Of a stretch of 64,000 bases of DNA, positions 54,419 through 63,802 are shown one piece after another (the stretch's first letter is position 1; each line of letters starts with the position of its first letter). A program made the translations under genes and the position numbers. Origin of the DNA: Lachnospiraceae bacterium (GTDB taxonomy: Bacteria; Bacillota; Clostridia; Lachnospirales; Lachnospiraceae); the NCBI GenBank assembly GCA_029219245.1, contig JAQXTA010000008.1:1-64000 (forward strand). The letters run 5' to 3'. The notes beneath the pieces were generated by a model, which made no database searches, had not been told where the DNA came from, and was given only the letters and a program-made list of their open reading frames with translations.

Positions 54419-55657
54419 ATGAAAACAGTTGGCATTATTGCAGAATATAATCCCTTCCATAATGGACATGCTTATCAGATTGCCAAAGCAAAAGAAATAA
54501 CCGGTGCTGATTATTGTATTATTGTTATGAGCGGTAACTTTGTGCAACGTGGAACTCCTGCCTTACTGGACAAATCACTCCGTACCAAAGCTGCTTTGCA
54601 AAGCGGAGCAGACCTGGTTTTGGAACTGCCTGTTTACTATGCTGTCAGCAGTGCAGAATATTTCGCTTCCGGTGCAGTTGCGCTTCTTGACAAGCTTGGC
54701 GTAACTGATTACCTATGCTTTGGCAGTGAATGTGGCAATCTAACGATATTATCTGCTCTTGCAAATGCCTTACTGGATGAAAATGCTATTTTCCAATCCA
54801 ATTTAAAGGAAAAATTAAAAGATGGTCTTTCCTATCCACAGGCACGAAACTACGCACTTGCTGCCTCTTCTCCCAACTTAAAAGCAGATCTGGACATTTT
54901 ACAATCCCCGAATAATATTCTGGGAGTTGAATATTTAAAGGCTCTGCAAAAAAGAAGCAGCCGAATTCTTCCCTATACCATTACAAGAGAAGGTGCCGGT
55001 TACCATATGTCCAAGCTTCACGAATCTTACAGCTCTGCCCTTGCCATTCGCCAATCGCTTTGTGAAAAGCAGGATATTGCGCATGTTAAAGAGCAGGTCC
55101 CTGAATCAATGTATGCACTGTTTGAGGAAAATTATCAGAAAAACTTTCCGATTCTTCCGGAAGACATCTCTAATCTGCTTTGCTATAAGCTTATGATGGA
55201 ACAGGAAAAAGGATTTACCGAATATCTGGATATTGACCATGATTTTTCCGACCGGATAAGAAAGCTGCTTTCTACCTATACAGACTATAGCAGCTTCTGC
55301 GAACAATTAAAGTCCAAAAACAGGACCTATACACGTGTTGCAAGAAATTTGCTGCACATTCTGTTAGATATTTACCAAAATGATATGGAAGTTTTCTGTG
55401 CAGATGACTATATCTACTATGCCAGAATACTTGGTTTTCGTAAGGATGCGGCACCACTTATGTCTGCTATCAAAAAAAACACTTCCATACCTTTTTTCTC
55501 CAAGCTGGCAGATTCTGATTCCTATATTTCTTCCACGAGCGGCAGAAAAATGCTACAAAAGGACATTCATACAAGCCATATCTATTCCCTGTTACTTCAT
55601 CAGAAATTTGGACAGGGAATTCAGAACGAGTACAAAACCCAGGTGATTATTGTGTAA
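54419..55657 (+). CDS. tmcAL: tRNA(Met) cytidine acetate ligase
   Basis: The ATG at 54419 lies 8 nt after GAGGT (412 aa). TmcAL makes N4-acetylcytidine at the wobble position of elongator tRNA-Met using acetate and ATP. The nucleotidyltransferase-like motif GIIAEYNPFHNGHAYQI is at the start, and MSGNFVQRGTPALLDK follows. Using acetate fits its place beside pta-ackA. It is a single plus-strand gene ending in a terminator that overlaps its stop codon. Confidence 0.96.
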   Translation: MKTVGIIAEYNPFHNGHAYQIAKAKEITGADYCIIVMSGNFVQRGTPALLDKSLRTKAALQSGADLVLELPVYYAVSSAEYFASGAVALLDKLGVTDYLCFGSECGNLTILSALANALLDENAIFQSNLKEKLKDGLSYPQARNYALAASSPNLKADLDILQSPNNILGVEYLKALQKRSSRILPYTITREGAGYHMSKLHESYSSALAIRQSLCEKQDIAHVKEQVPESMYALFEENYQKNFPILPEDISNLLCYKLMMEQEKGFTEYLDIDHDFSDRIRKLLSTYTDYSSFCEQLKSKNRTYTRVARNLLHILLDIYQNDMEVFCADDYIYYARILGFRKDAAPLMSAIKKNTSIPFFSKLADSDSYISSTSGRKMLQKDIHTSHIYSLLLHQKFGQGIQNEYKTQVIIV

Positions 55658-55672
55658 TCACCCGGGCTTTTT
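55638..55672 (+). terminator. Terminator of tmcAL
   Basis: CCCAGGTGATTA pairs with TAATCACCCGGG (one mismatch) and is followed by T residues. The second arm begins with the TAA stop codon of tmcAL. Confidence 0.85.
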
Positions 55673-55696
55673 CATTCACACTTTATCTTTCTGTCG

Positions 55697-57877
55697 TTAT
55701 GTTTCCTCTAAGAGTTCAAATGGCAGCCAATCCAAAATCTTCTCACTAAGTTCCCTTATACTGATAGGCTTGGCAATGAAATCATTCAGTCCTTCTTTCA
55801 GGAACATTTCCTTTGCTCCGTTAATAGCATTTGCGGTAAGTGCAATGATTGGGACATTTTTGTAATATTCGCCATCCATTGCACGAATAATATGAGTTGC
55901 TTCCACACCATCCATCTCCGGCATCATATGATCCATAAAAATAATATGATATTGTTCTTTCTTGAGCAATTCGATGGCTTCCTGTCCGCTCCTTGCCTTT
56001 GTTATCTGCATTTCAAACGGCTTCATCAAACCGGCAGCTACCCTTAAATTTACCAGATTATCATCTACAATCAGGATTTTGGCATTCGGTGCCTTAAAAT
56101 TACCATACTCTTCTTTTCGTCCTGATTTTTTCTTTTCTTCCAACATCAGACCACAAGGCGTTTCATCCACTACCTGTTGCGGTACTTCAAAAGAAAATTT
56201 ACTGCCCTCCTGATAGGCACTTTCTACTTGTATACTTCCTCCCATTAAAGTAAGTAGTTGCCGGGAAATAGCCAGTCCCAGTCCGCTGCCTTCCTTCTTC
56301 CGGTTCCGGAATGTATCCGACTGTTCAAAGGCATTGAAAATCCTCTCCAAATCCTCCTGACGGATGCCAATTCCGGTATCTGCAACCATTACCTTCAGCA
56401 AAATACCTTCCTGTGTTTTCTCATAATCAACTGAAAGAGTAATACTACCTTTTTCCGTAAACTTAACCGCATTGTTTACCAAATTGATAAGTACCTGCTT
56501 CAGTCTGATTTCATCTCCCCGAAGCCCTCTCGGTATCAAAGGATTAACTTCAATCTTTAATTCGAGATTTTTATCCTTTACTTTACCCGAAACAATATGA
56601 GATAAATCATTTATCATAGTATGTATGTCATAATCTGCTTCTACGATTTCCATCTTACCGGACTCTACCTTGGAAAAATCAAGGATATCATTGATAATCG
56701 TCAGCAAACTTATGCTGGCCGTTTTAATCTGTTCAATATACTCCTGCTCCTCTTCTCCAAGATTTCCATGTAGTGCCATTTCAGCCATCCCTAAAATCGC
56801 ATTCATCGGTGTTCTGATTTCATGGCTCATATTGGCAAGAAATGCTGATTTAACAAGTGCCGCATGTTCTGCTTTTTCCTTTAACTCCTTCATCATTTTG
56901 GCCTGCATCATAACATCGGTAATATCTACGATAGAAATCATATATCCCCTTACCGATGTTCCATCCATAATTTCTGAAGAACGGATTTCATAGCTCTCCC
57001 CTTCCAATTCTACAACGGTACCAGATTGTTCGTAGATTGCCTGGATTTCCGATGCATCCACCATTCCCTCTCCGCGTTTCATATCCGGAAACAACTTACA
57101 GGCTGACGGATTTGCATAAAGGAATTGCATCCGGTTATTGGCAACGATGATTCCCTCATTCATGCTTTCCACAACCACTTCCTTTGCATTTTTCACCAGA
57201 TCGAACAAGCCATATTTATTAACGGCAACCACAAGGAAAAAGACCGACATAAGAACTCCCAGCGGTGCAGTGTCAAACCCACCGGTTAATCCTACCAAGT
57301 ATAAAAACAACATAATAAAAGGGGCAAGTCCTGCTCCGATTAACAAAGCCTGAACGCCTTTGGCTTCCACCTTTCCCTGTTTATTGGCATATTTGAAACA
57401 AGCGAATAGATACAGCAAAAGTTCAAACAGCATAAAGGCCATATTGAAATTGTACAAAGGAGCTTTTACAAGAACCAGGTAACAACCATTGGTATTTTTA
57501 GCCCATTCAATGGAAGAATAATATAGTGAATGATAATCACAGGTCATGATTATGCTAATCATAATTATATTTATACCAAGCAATACTCCCAGAATCTTCC
57601 TAGACCAGTGTACTTTATAATAACGAAGAATAAAAGTTAACGCAAAAAAGTTTGCGAACATTTTACCCAAATATTCTATTTTACCAAGTACAAGCATTTC
57701 CCGTACTTCTGTTGCCATAATAAAAAGGCATTTGGACACAAGTACTACAATTGCACAGGAAACAGCCATCAAAAGCCTGCTCTTATACTCAGAATCTTTT
57801 TTATCCAATACGGAAAACAACAGAACAAAAGCGATAATTGCTCCAACTATGTGGACACAAAGCCATACCATCTGCAT
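55697..57877 (-). CDS. Hybrid histidine kinase with 7TM and PAS domains
   Basis: A 726-aa protein. Residues 1-225 form the seven-helix N-terminal sensor region. A PAS-like domain (about 232-320) precedes an intact kinase core: H-box SHEIRTPMNA (His352), N-box NLVNNAVKFT, G1 VADTGIGI, F-box and G2 SGLGLAIS. A receiver follows (ILIVDDN, phospho-Asp649 in FMDHMMPEMDG). It shares the SHEIRTP and MMPEMDG architecture of the kinases at 1-3681 but keeps every ATPase motif. It lies 12 nt after plsC. No output regulator is adjacent. Confidence 0.94.
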   Translation of the reverse strand: MQMVWLCVHIVGAIIAFVLLFSVLDKKDSEYKSRLLMAVSCAIVVLVSKCLFIMATEVREMLVLGKIEYLGKMFANFFALTFILRYYKVHWSRKILGVLLGINIIMISIIMTCDYHSLYYSSIEWAKNTNGCYLVLVKAPLYNFNMAFMLFELLLYLFACFKYANKQGKVEAKGVQALLIGAGLAPFIMLFLYLVGLTGGFDTAPLGVLMSVFFLVVAVNKYGLFDLVKNAKEVVVESMNEGIIVANNRMQFLYANPSACKLFPDMKRGEGMVDASEIQAIYEQSGTVVELEGESYEIRSSEIMDGTSVRGYMISIVDITDVMMQAKMMKELKEKAEHAALVKSAFLANMSHEIRTPMNAILGMAEMALHGNLGEEEQEYIEQIKTASISLLTIINDILDFSKVESGKMEIVEADYDIHTMINDLSHIVSGKVKDKNLELKIEVNPLIPRGLRGDEIRLKQVLINLVNNAVKFTEKGSITLSVDYEKTQEGILLKVMVADTGIGIRQEDLERIFNAFEQSDTFRNRKKEGSGLGLAISRQLLTLMGGSIQVESAYQEGSKFSFEVPQQVVDETPCGLMLEEKKKSGRKEEYGNFKAPNAKILIVDDNLVNLRVAAGLMKPFEMQITKARSGQEAIELLKKEQYHIIFMDHMMPEMDGVEATHIIRAMDGEYYKNVPIIALTANAINGAKEMFLKEGLNDFIAKPISIRELSEKILDWLPFELLEET

Positions 57878-57888
57878 AAAAAAATCTC

Positions 57889-58608
57889 CTATTTTTTACG
57901 ATTCGTTATCTGTTCAATATGTGTCGTAATCCGTTCGTGCACCATATCCGACACCTCAATTGCGGTCATGCCTTTATATTCTTCATAAGGAATATAAGGA
58001 AGATAATGTACCTGTGTTGTGACTTTCCTGACAGACCACTCTTCAAATACTCGATAGGAGTCCACTAATACTACCGGAACAATCGGCACTTTGGCTTTCA
58101 TCGCACTTTTAAAGCATCCCGGTTTGAACTCGCATACTTCATTATGATTATGATAATACCCGCCCTCCGGGAAAATAATATATTTTTTTCCTGCTGCTGT
58201 TTCTTCTGCCAGCTCTTTAATAATCTTAACAGACTGACGTAAATCATTTTTAACCATTCTTTTACCATGTAGTAAATCCACAAACTGTTGCACAAGCAGC
58301 GTATGCGATTTCGCCTCATCTATCACCACAGAACAGGGTGATTCATGCGTATAAATAATTCCAAGCGCATCATATTTCCCCTGGTGATTTGGGAACATCA
58401 TATATCCGCCTTCTTTCGGCAAATTTTTTGTTCCATATGCCTTGGTTTTGATATGACCTGACTTCATCATTCTTTTGATTGCCAGCTTCGCATAGGCATA
58501 ACACTCTTCTTCTGTATATTTCTCCGGATGAGCAGCACGATATGCCATAACCGGAATCATATAAGCCCTTGGCAAATTACAGACAATTACCTGTATAAAA
58601 CGTAACAT
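57889..58608 (-). CDS. plsC: 1-acyl-sn-glycerol-3-phosphate acyltransferase
   Basis: A 239-aa membrane-associated enzyme acylating lysophosphatidic acid to phosphatidic acid. The catalytic HX4D motif is NHQGKYDALG, and the substrate motif is IFPEGGYYHN. It lies between cls and a hybrid kinase in one unit and complements plsX, plsY and gpsA elsewhere in the window. Confidence 0.93.
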   Translation of the reverse strand: MLRFIQVIVCNLPRAYMIPVMAYRAAHPEKYTEEECYAYAKLAIKRMMKSGHIKTKAYGTKNLPKEGGYMMFPNHQGKYDALGIIYTHESPCSVVIDEAKSHTLLVQQFVDLLHGKRMVKNDLRQSVKIIKELAEETAAGKKYIIFPEGGYYHNHNEVCEFKPGCFKSAMKAKVPIVPVVLVDSYRVFEEWSVRKVTTQVHYLPYIPYEEYKGMTAIEVSDMVHERITTHIEQITNRKK

Positions 58609-58640
58609 AAACCCCTATCTCTCTTTCTCCCCATATAACT

Positions 58641-60170
58641 TTATAACAATGGTGAAAATAATTTTAACAACGGACCGATGACATTTGTCTTCACAAATTT
58701 CTTTTTACACCACTCTAATGTAATTTCTTCTGATATGATAAAAGTGTCCTCCATATCTTTTTTTATAACCGGAATCGAATTGGTCCGGTATAAGAAAACA
58801 CCACATTCAAAATGATGATAAAAGCTTCTGTAATCAAAGTTTATCGTTCCTACCGTCGCTATCTCATCGTCACACAATACACATTTAGAATGAATAAATC
58901 CATCTGAATACTGATAAATTTTTACCCCTGCTTCTATCAGATTCTGATAATTGGACTGTGTCAGCCAGTATATGGTCTTTTTATCCGGAATGCCCGGTGT
59001 AACAATGCGGACATCCACTCCTCTTTTTGCAGCAAGCTTCAGAGCTGTATTCATTTCATTGTCCATAATGAGATACGGTGTAAATACATAAATATATTTT
59101 TGGGCATACCCTATCATGTTCAGATAAACATTTTCACCAACCGTTTCATCATCTAACGGAGTATCTCCATATGGCTGTACAAAGCCGCTTTCCTCCTGTT
59201 TTTCCTCAAATGGATAACGATAAACGGAAAAATCCCTGTCGGTATCGCGGGACATATTCCACATCTGTAAAAACATTCCCGTAAGGCCCCATACTGCCTC
59301 TCCTTCCAGACGGATACCGGCATCTTTCCAATAGCCATGAACGGTCTTATAATTGATATATTCATCTGCCAGATTGATACCGCCGGTATAACCTACTTTC
59401 CCGTCGATGACAACAATTTTTCTATGGTCTCTGTTATTTAAAATAATTGCCATAAAAGGAACCAGTTTATTAAATGCCACACATTTAATTCCCTTTTCCT
59501 CCATCATCTGGTCATAGTGTTTCGGCAAAACAAAAATACTTCCTATATCATCATAAATCAAGCGGACTTCAACCCCTTGTTGTACCTTCTTTTCCAGAAT
59601 CTTCAAAATTTCATTCCACATAGTACCTTCGCCCAAAATGAAGAATTCTAGAAAAATAAAGTGCTCCGCTTTCTCGAGATCTTCCAACAACTGTTTCCAG
59701 TAAGGAAGTCCATCTGAATAATATACGGTATTCGTATTTTCCCAGACCGGAGTTGCCGAATACGATTTCAGATACTTCATCTGATTCGCCACTGCCGGAT
59801 TCTGTGTTTCTACCTTCTGTACTACCAATTCATTTTCCGGCATACTCTCCCGCATAAGTTTCTCTGTCATCACCATCTGCTTGCGCAGTTTCCGGGAAAT
59901 GAAGACATGTCCAAAAGCCAGATACAAAATACCACCAAATAATGGAAACAACATAATCGGAACAATCCAAGCCAGTTTAACTGCCGGATTGCTCGGTTTC
60001 CAGATAAGATACAGAACAACACCAATGCTCAACAATTTCAGGGCAGTCGCAATCTCAACATAATGGTTCCCCCACTTAAAAATTTCCAGCAAAAAGAAGC
60101 CGACCTGTATTAAAACAATCAGTGCCGTAATAAATACCCTATTAAAAATGAAATGAAAGAACTTCTTCAT
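58641..60170 (-). CDS. cls: Cardiolipin synthase (phospholipase D family)
   Basis: A 509-aa protein with two N-terminal transmembrane helices (about 8-28 and 38-60), a linker, and two phospholipase D domains. The HKD motifs are complete: HRKIVVIDGKVGYTGG and HSKCVLCDDEIATVGTINFD. It condenses two phosphatidylglycerol molecules to cardiolipin. GGGAG precedes the ATG. Confidence 0.95.
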   Translation of the reverse strand: MKKFFHFIFNRVFITALIVLIQVGFFLLEIFKWGNHYVEIATALKLLSIGVVLYLIWKPSNPAVKLAWIVPIMLFPLFGGILYLAFGHVFISRKLRKQMVMTEKLMRESMPENELVVQKVETQNPAVANQMKYLKSYSATPVWENTNTVYYSDGLPYWKQLLEDLEKAEHFIFLEFFILGEGTMWNEILKILEKKVQQGVEVRLIYDDIGSIFVLPKHYDQMMEEKGIKCVAFNKLVPFMAIILNNRDHRKIVVIDGKVGYTGGINLADEYINYKTVHGYWKDAGIRLEGEAVWGLTGMFLQMWNMSRDTDRDFSVYRYPFEEKQEESGFVQPYGDTPLDDETVGENVYLNMIGYAQKYIYVFTPYLIMDNEMNTALKLAAKRGVDVRIVTPGIPDKKTIYWLTQSNYQNLIEAGVKIYQYSDGFIHSKCVLCDDEIATVGTINFDYRSFYHHFECGVFLYRTNSIPVIKKDMEDTFIISEEITLEWCKKKFVKTNVIGPLLKLFSPLL

Positions 60171-60192
60171 ATTGTATTTTACTCCCGTTACT

Positions 60193-60221
60193 AATATAGC
60201 ATAAAAAAAATGCTAAATCAA
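60193..60221 (-). promoter_or_regulatory. Candidate promoter of the cls-plsC-kinase operon
   Basis: TTGATT (60221-60216) and TATATT (60198-60193) are 17 nt apart, 22 nt before the cls ATG. It begins just inside the region after the sbcC stop. Confidence 0.55.
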
Positions 60222-60225
60222 ACCT

Positions 60226-62538
60226 TCAGGCATTTTCTATTGTTACCTTACTTTCTCCATTTTTTCCTTTGGTTACTATAATCTGTTTTTCAATTCTCTC
60301 CTTCAATTCTGTTACATGCGAAATAATACCGACAAGTCTGTTTTTTCCTGCGAGCTGCTGCAAAACATTTACTGCCTGTGTCAGCGCCTCTTCATCCAAC
60401 GAACCAAAACCTTCATCAACAAACATCGTTTCCAGACTGATACCGCCGGACAATGCCTGGATTTCATCGGATAGTCCAAGTGCCAAAGATAAAGATGCCA
60501 GAAAAGCTTCCCCACCGGAAAGAGTCTTAATGCTTCGTGTTGTCCCGTTGTAATGGTCAATAACATCCAGTTCCAGACCGCTCTGGCTTTTCATATTCTG
60601 TGCCTGTCTGGCACGCATCATCTCATACTGCCCACCGGACATCTGCATAAACCGCGTATTGGCTCTGTCCAGGATATGGTCAAAATAAGTCATCTGAACA
60701 TAAGTCTCCAGCATTATTTTATCTTTGCCCGGAACTGCCCCATTCATGGTTGCTGCCAATTCCTTCATAAGATTCCATTGTTGTTCTGTTTCCTGCATCT
60801 TCTTACCTTGTTTTTCAACAGATTGTAAGACACGGGTATTGGTTGTCACACGCAGGGCTATCCCCTGTTTTTCTTCTAAGAGTCTTCTTCGTTGTTCTTC
60901 AATTTCCTGTCTTCTTTCTTCCAGAGAAGGAATATCACACATCGTTTCTTCTTCCACCTGTTTGGAAAGTGTTTCCACAATATTCTCATATTTCTGATAT
61001 TCTTTTTCTCCATCTCTCCAGTGTGTTTCCGCCAAATTAACTGCTGTTTTAGCAAGCTCTGCTTCCTTTCTTTTCTTTCTTAGGCACTCCTGTGCTTCTT
61101 CAATACTTTCAAATGCCGGCGGCTTTTCTCCACTGATTTTTTCCATAAGCTGTTCGTATTGTTCTTTCATGCTTTCCAGCTTACCTACAACCGCGCCTGC
61201 TGACTCACTTGCCTGCCTTGCTCTCTCATTACCCGACTCCCAGTTTTTCTTTGCTGCTTCTACCTTTTCTTTGGAAGGTGCATCCGCTTTTCTTACCGCC
61301 GGAAAAGGATGACTGATAGAACCGCATACCGGACATTTTTCACCCTCCTGTAAGTGTTCCGCCAGAATCCCTGCTTGTCCGTCCAGATAACATTGTTCTA
61401 ATATATCATATATTTCTTTTAAACTGCGGCTCTGCGCCACTGCCTGTTTGTATTTTTTTTGTCTGCTTTCTACTTCCTCTTGAAGCTTTTCAAGCTGTTT
61501 CTCCATATTCTTTCTGTTTTCCAGCCGTTCCAGTGTTTCCTTTGATTCCTGATAAAGCTGCTCCGTCACCTTCTGCTCTGCTTCTGCCTTCTGTAACAGA
61601 CTCTGTTTTTCTTCATATTGTTTTTTCCATTCTTCCAGACGCGGTTTTACTATCTGCATCTGTTTTCCTGCAAAATCCAACTCTTCCTTTCGCTTTTCTT
61701 TCTCTTTCGCCTTACCCACAATTTCATTTAATTCGGTAAGTTCTTGCTCAAAATTTTCCTGCTTCTTGTACAATTCCGCAAGCTGTTTTTCATCATCGCT
61801 TATCTGGGCAGAAATGACCGTTGCCATCTCCTGTGTGGAAAGTATCTTCTGATTTTGACGTAATTTCTCTATAGCTTCCTTTGATTCATCCGGACATAAA
61901 ATTCCTGCCAGATATTGGGAAATACTTTTCTCATAATCTTCGCATTCCATCCTAAGTCTTCCGGCTTCCGCTTTCAGCTTTTCCTGTAAAATCTGATAAG
62001 TCTTTGTATGAAAAATCTCCCGGAAAATTTTGCTTCTTTCTTCTGTTTTGGCAAATAACAGCTTTAAAAAATCACCCTGCGCAATCATGGCAATCTGTGT
62101 AAACTGATTTTTGTCAAGACACAATAACTCTGTTACCGCCTTCGTCACTTCGCGGCTTTTGGTTATCAGATGTCCATCCGGATAAAGCAGTTCTGCATCT
62201 GCCTTATTGGTTGTATAGCCCTCTCCCTTTTTTAATGGGCGCAGATATTCCGGATTTCTGGTAATCCGATACTCCTTTTCCCGATAAGAAAAAATCAGAC
62301 TCACATAAGTCGGTGTTTCCGGTTTCGCATATTTGGAACGAAGCATATCAGCTCCTCTGGCTTCTCCGCTTGCCTCTCCATACAAGGCAAAAACAATGGC
62401 ATCAAAAATAGTCGTTTTGCCCGCTCCCGTATCTCCTGTAATCAGATAAAGTCCTTCTGTTCCAAGCTTTGTAAAATCGATTTTCTCCTCTCCGGCATAA
62501 GGGCCAAATGCCGATACCGTCAGATATTTTGGTCTCAT
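60226..62538 (-). CDS. sbcC: Exonuclease subunit SbcC (short form)
   Basis: A 770-aa SMC-like ATPase, shorter than the ~1000-1050 aa of typical SbcC. Walker A is GDTGAGKTT (35-43). Two coiled-coil arms flank the zinc hook CPVC (Cys402, Cys405). The C-terminal half carries LSGGEAFLASLSLALGL and Walker B MFVDEGFGSLD. With SbcD it opens hairpins and trims protein-blocked DNA ends. It overlaps sbcD by 4 nt. The shorter length reflects shorter coiled coils, not missing catalytic parts. Confidence 0.94.
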   Translation of the reverse strand: MRPKYLTVSAFGPYAGEEKIDFTKLGTEGLYLITGDTGAGKTTIFDAIVFALYGEASGEARGADMLRSKYAKPETPTYVSLIFSYREKEYRITRNPEYLRPLKKGEGYTTNKADAELLYPDGHLITKSREVTKAVTELLCLDKNQFTQIAMIAQGDFLKLLFAKTEERSKIFREIFHTKTYQILQEKLKAEAGRLRMECEDYEKSISQYLAGILCPDESKEAIEKLRQNQKILSTQEMATVISAQISDDEKQLAELYKKQENFEQELTELNEIVGKAKEKEKRKEELDFAGKQMQIVKPRLEEWKKQYEEKQSLLQKAEAEQKVTEQLYQESKETLERLENRKNMEKQLEKLQEEVESRQKKYKQAVAQSRSLKEIYDILEQCYLDGQAGILAEHLQEGEKCPVCGSISHPFPAVRKADAPSKEKVEAAKKNWESGNERARQASESAGAVVGKLESMKEQYEQLMEKISGEKPPAFESIEEAQECLRKKRKEAELAKTAVNLAETHWRDGEKEYQKYENIVETLSKQVEEETMCDIPSLEERRQEIEEQRRRLLEEKQGIALRVTTNTRVLQSVEKQGKKMQETEQQWNLMKELAATMNGAVPGKDKIMLETYVQMTYFDHILDRANTRFMQMSGGQYEMMRARQAQNMKSQSGLELDVIDHYNGTTRSIKTLSGGEAFLASLSLALGLSDEIQALSGGISLETMFVDEGFGSLDEEALTQAVNVLQQLAGKNRLVGIISHVTELKERIEKQIIVTKGKNGESKVTIENA

Positions 62539-63677
62539 GCTTTAACCTCCCATACCTTTTTGATGTAATCTGCCAGAAGTATTTCCTGTTCCTCTGACAT
62601 TGGCTTGTTATTCTGTAGTAAAAACAGTTCTTTTGCCATAGCAAGTGGACTCTTTTGCTCTGCTTCCTCTATCGCAGTAATTTCCTGTTTGCTTCTCGTC
62701 CTGCAATTATCATATTCCAGTTTCATCAAATTCGGATAAATAACCCGTAATTTCCCCAAAGCATCAAAGATATCCTCTTCGTCCGTTAAAGTAATATGCA
62801 CATAATCCTTGGTATCCATATTTTCATAAAAGCTGCGGGCTGTTACTTCTTCGTATGTTCCTTTGATTTTCCGCATATCATGAAGCGGAACAAACGGTAT
62901 CTGTCTGATATCCACATTTCCCTTTTCCCGCAATTCCAGAAGCGTTACCGACTTATGGTGTCCACACTCCGAAAAAGAATATTTTAAAGGTGTTCCCGCA
63001 TAGCGAATCGTTTCTTTTCCAATCCACTGCGGACCATGAATATGCCCAAGTGCCACATAATCAAAATCCATAAACAGGGAAGCATCCACGTTATCCACAC
63101 CACCTACCGATATTTCTTCCGATTCGCATCGTGATGCCCCGGTTACAAACTGATGCGCTACCAGTACATTTCTCTGTGTCTTATCCAAAGGAATCTGCTC
63201 CACAACCACTTGCATGGCATCCTGATAGGAAATAATTTCCTCTGCTCTTTCCGGAAAAGCATGCTTCACATAGGCCGGTTTGATGAAAGGAAGCAGATAG
63301 ATGGATATCGGGCCGTAGGCATCCTCCAGTAAGATAGGTTCTACCTTCCCTTGATAACCAGTTGCTAAATGTATCTTATTTCTGGAAAAAATTTTGGCAC
63401 CAAAAGATAGCCTTTCTGCCGAGTCATGGTTTCCGCTTACCAGAAAAATTTCTATCCCTTTCTCGGAAATTCGGGATAAAAAATCATCCAGAAGCTGCAC
63501 CGCCTCGATAGACGGCACCATTTTATCATAAACATCACCGGCAATAATGATGCCATCTATGCCTTCTTTGTCCATGATATCAAGTACCTGCTGCAATATA
63601 TACTTCTGGTCCTCTATCATAGAAAACTCATAAACTCTTTTTCCAAGATGCAAATCTGCCAAATGCAATAACTTCAT
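62535..63677 (-). CDS. sbcD: Exonuclease subunit SbcD
   Basis: A 380-aa Mre11-type metallophosphatase with motifs DLHLGK, GDVYDK, SGNHDS, VAHQ and the late GHIHGPQ. It is the nuclease of the SbcCD complex. It is first in the operon, behind a consensus promoter. Confidence 0.96.
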   Translation of the reverse strand: MKLLHLADLHLGKRVYEFSMIEDQKYILQQVLDIMDKEGIDGIIIAGDVYDKMVPSIEAVQLLDDFLSRISEKGIEIFLVSGNHDSAERLSFGAKIFSRNKIHLATGYQGKVEPILLEDAYGPISIYLLPFIKPAYVKHAFPERAEEIISYQDAMQVVVEQIPLDKTQRNVLVAHQFVTGASRCESEEISVGGVDNVDASLFMDFDYVALGHIHGPQWIGKETIRYAGTPLKYSFSECGHHKSVTLLELREKGNVDIRQIPFVPLHDMRKIKGTYEEVTARSFYENMDTKDYVHITLTDEEDIFDALGKLRVIYPNLMKLEYDNCRTRSKQEITAIEEAEQKSPLAMAKELFLLQNNKPMSEEQEILLADYIKKVWEVKA

Positions 63678-63714
63678 CGTTTGTTCCCGACTTTCTTTTT
63701 GATGTATGATTGCA

Positions 63715-63743
63715 ATTATAGTATCTCAAAATAGTGGTGTCAA
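63715..63743 (-). promoter_or_regulatory. Consensus promoter of sbcDC
   Basis: TTGACA (63743-63738) and TATAAT (63720-63715) are exactly 17 nt apart: a full consensus. It directly follows the terminator of the upstream gene. Confidence 0.85.
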
Positions 63744-63781
63744 ATAAAAAAACATCCCTGAAGTATTCCCTCAGAGATGTT
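63744..63781 (-). terminator. Terminator of the metQ-like gene
   Basis: AACATCCCTGA pairs with TCAGAGATGTT (one mismatch) around a 9-nt loop, followed by T residues on the minus strand. Confidence 0.8.
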
Positions 63782-63802
63782 CCTTTTCCATATGATTTCT
63801 TT

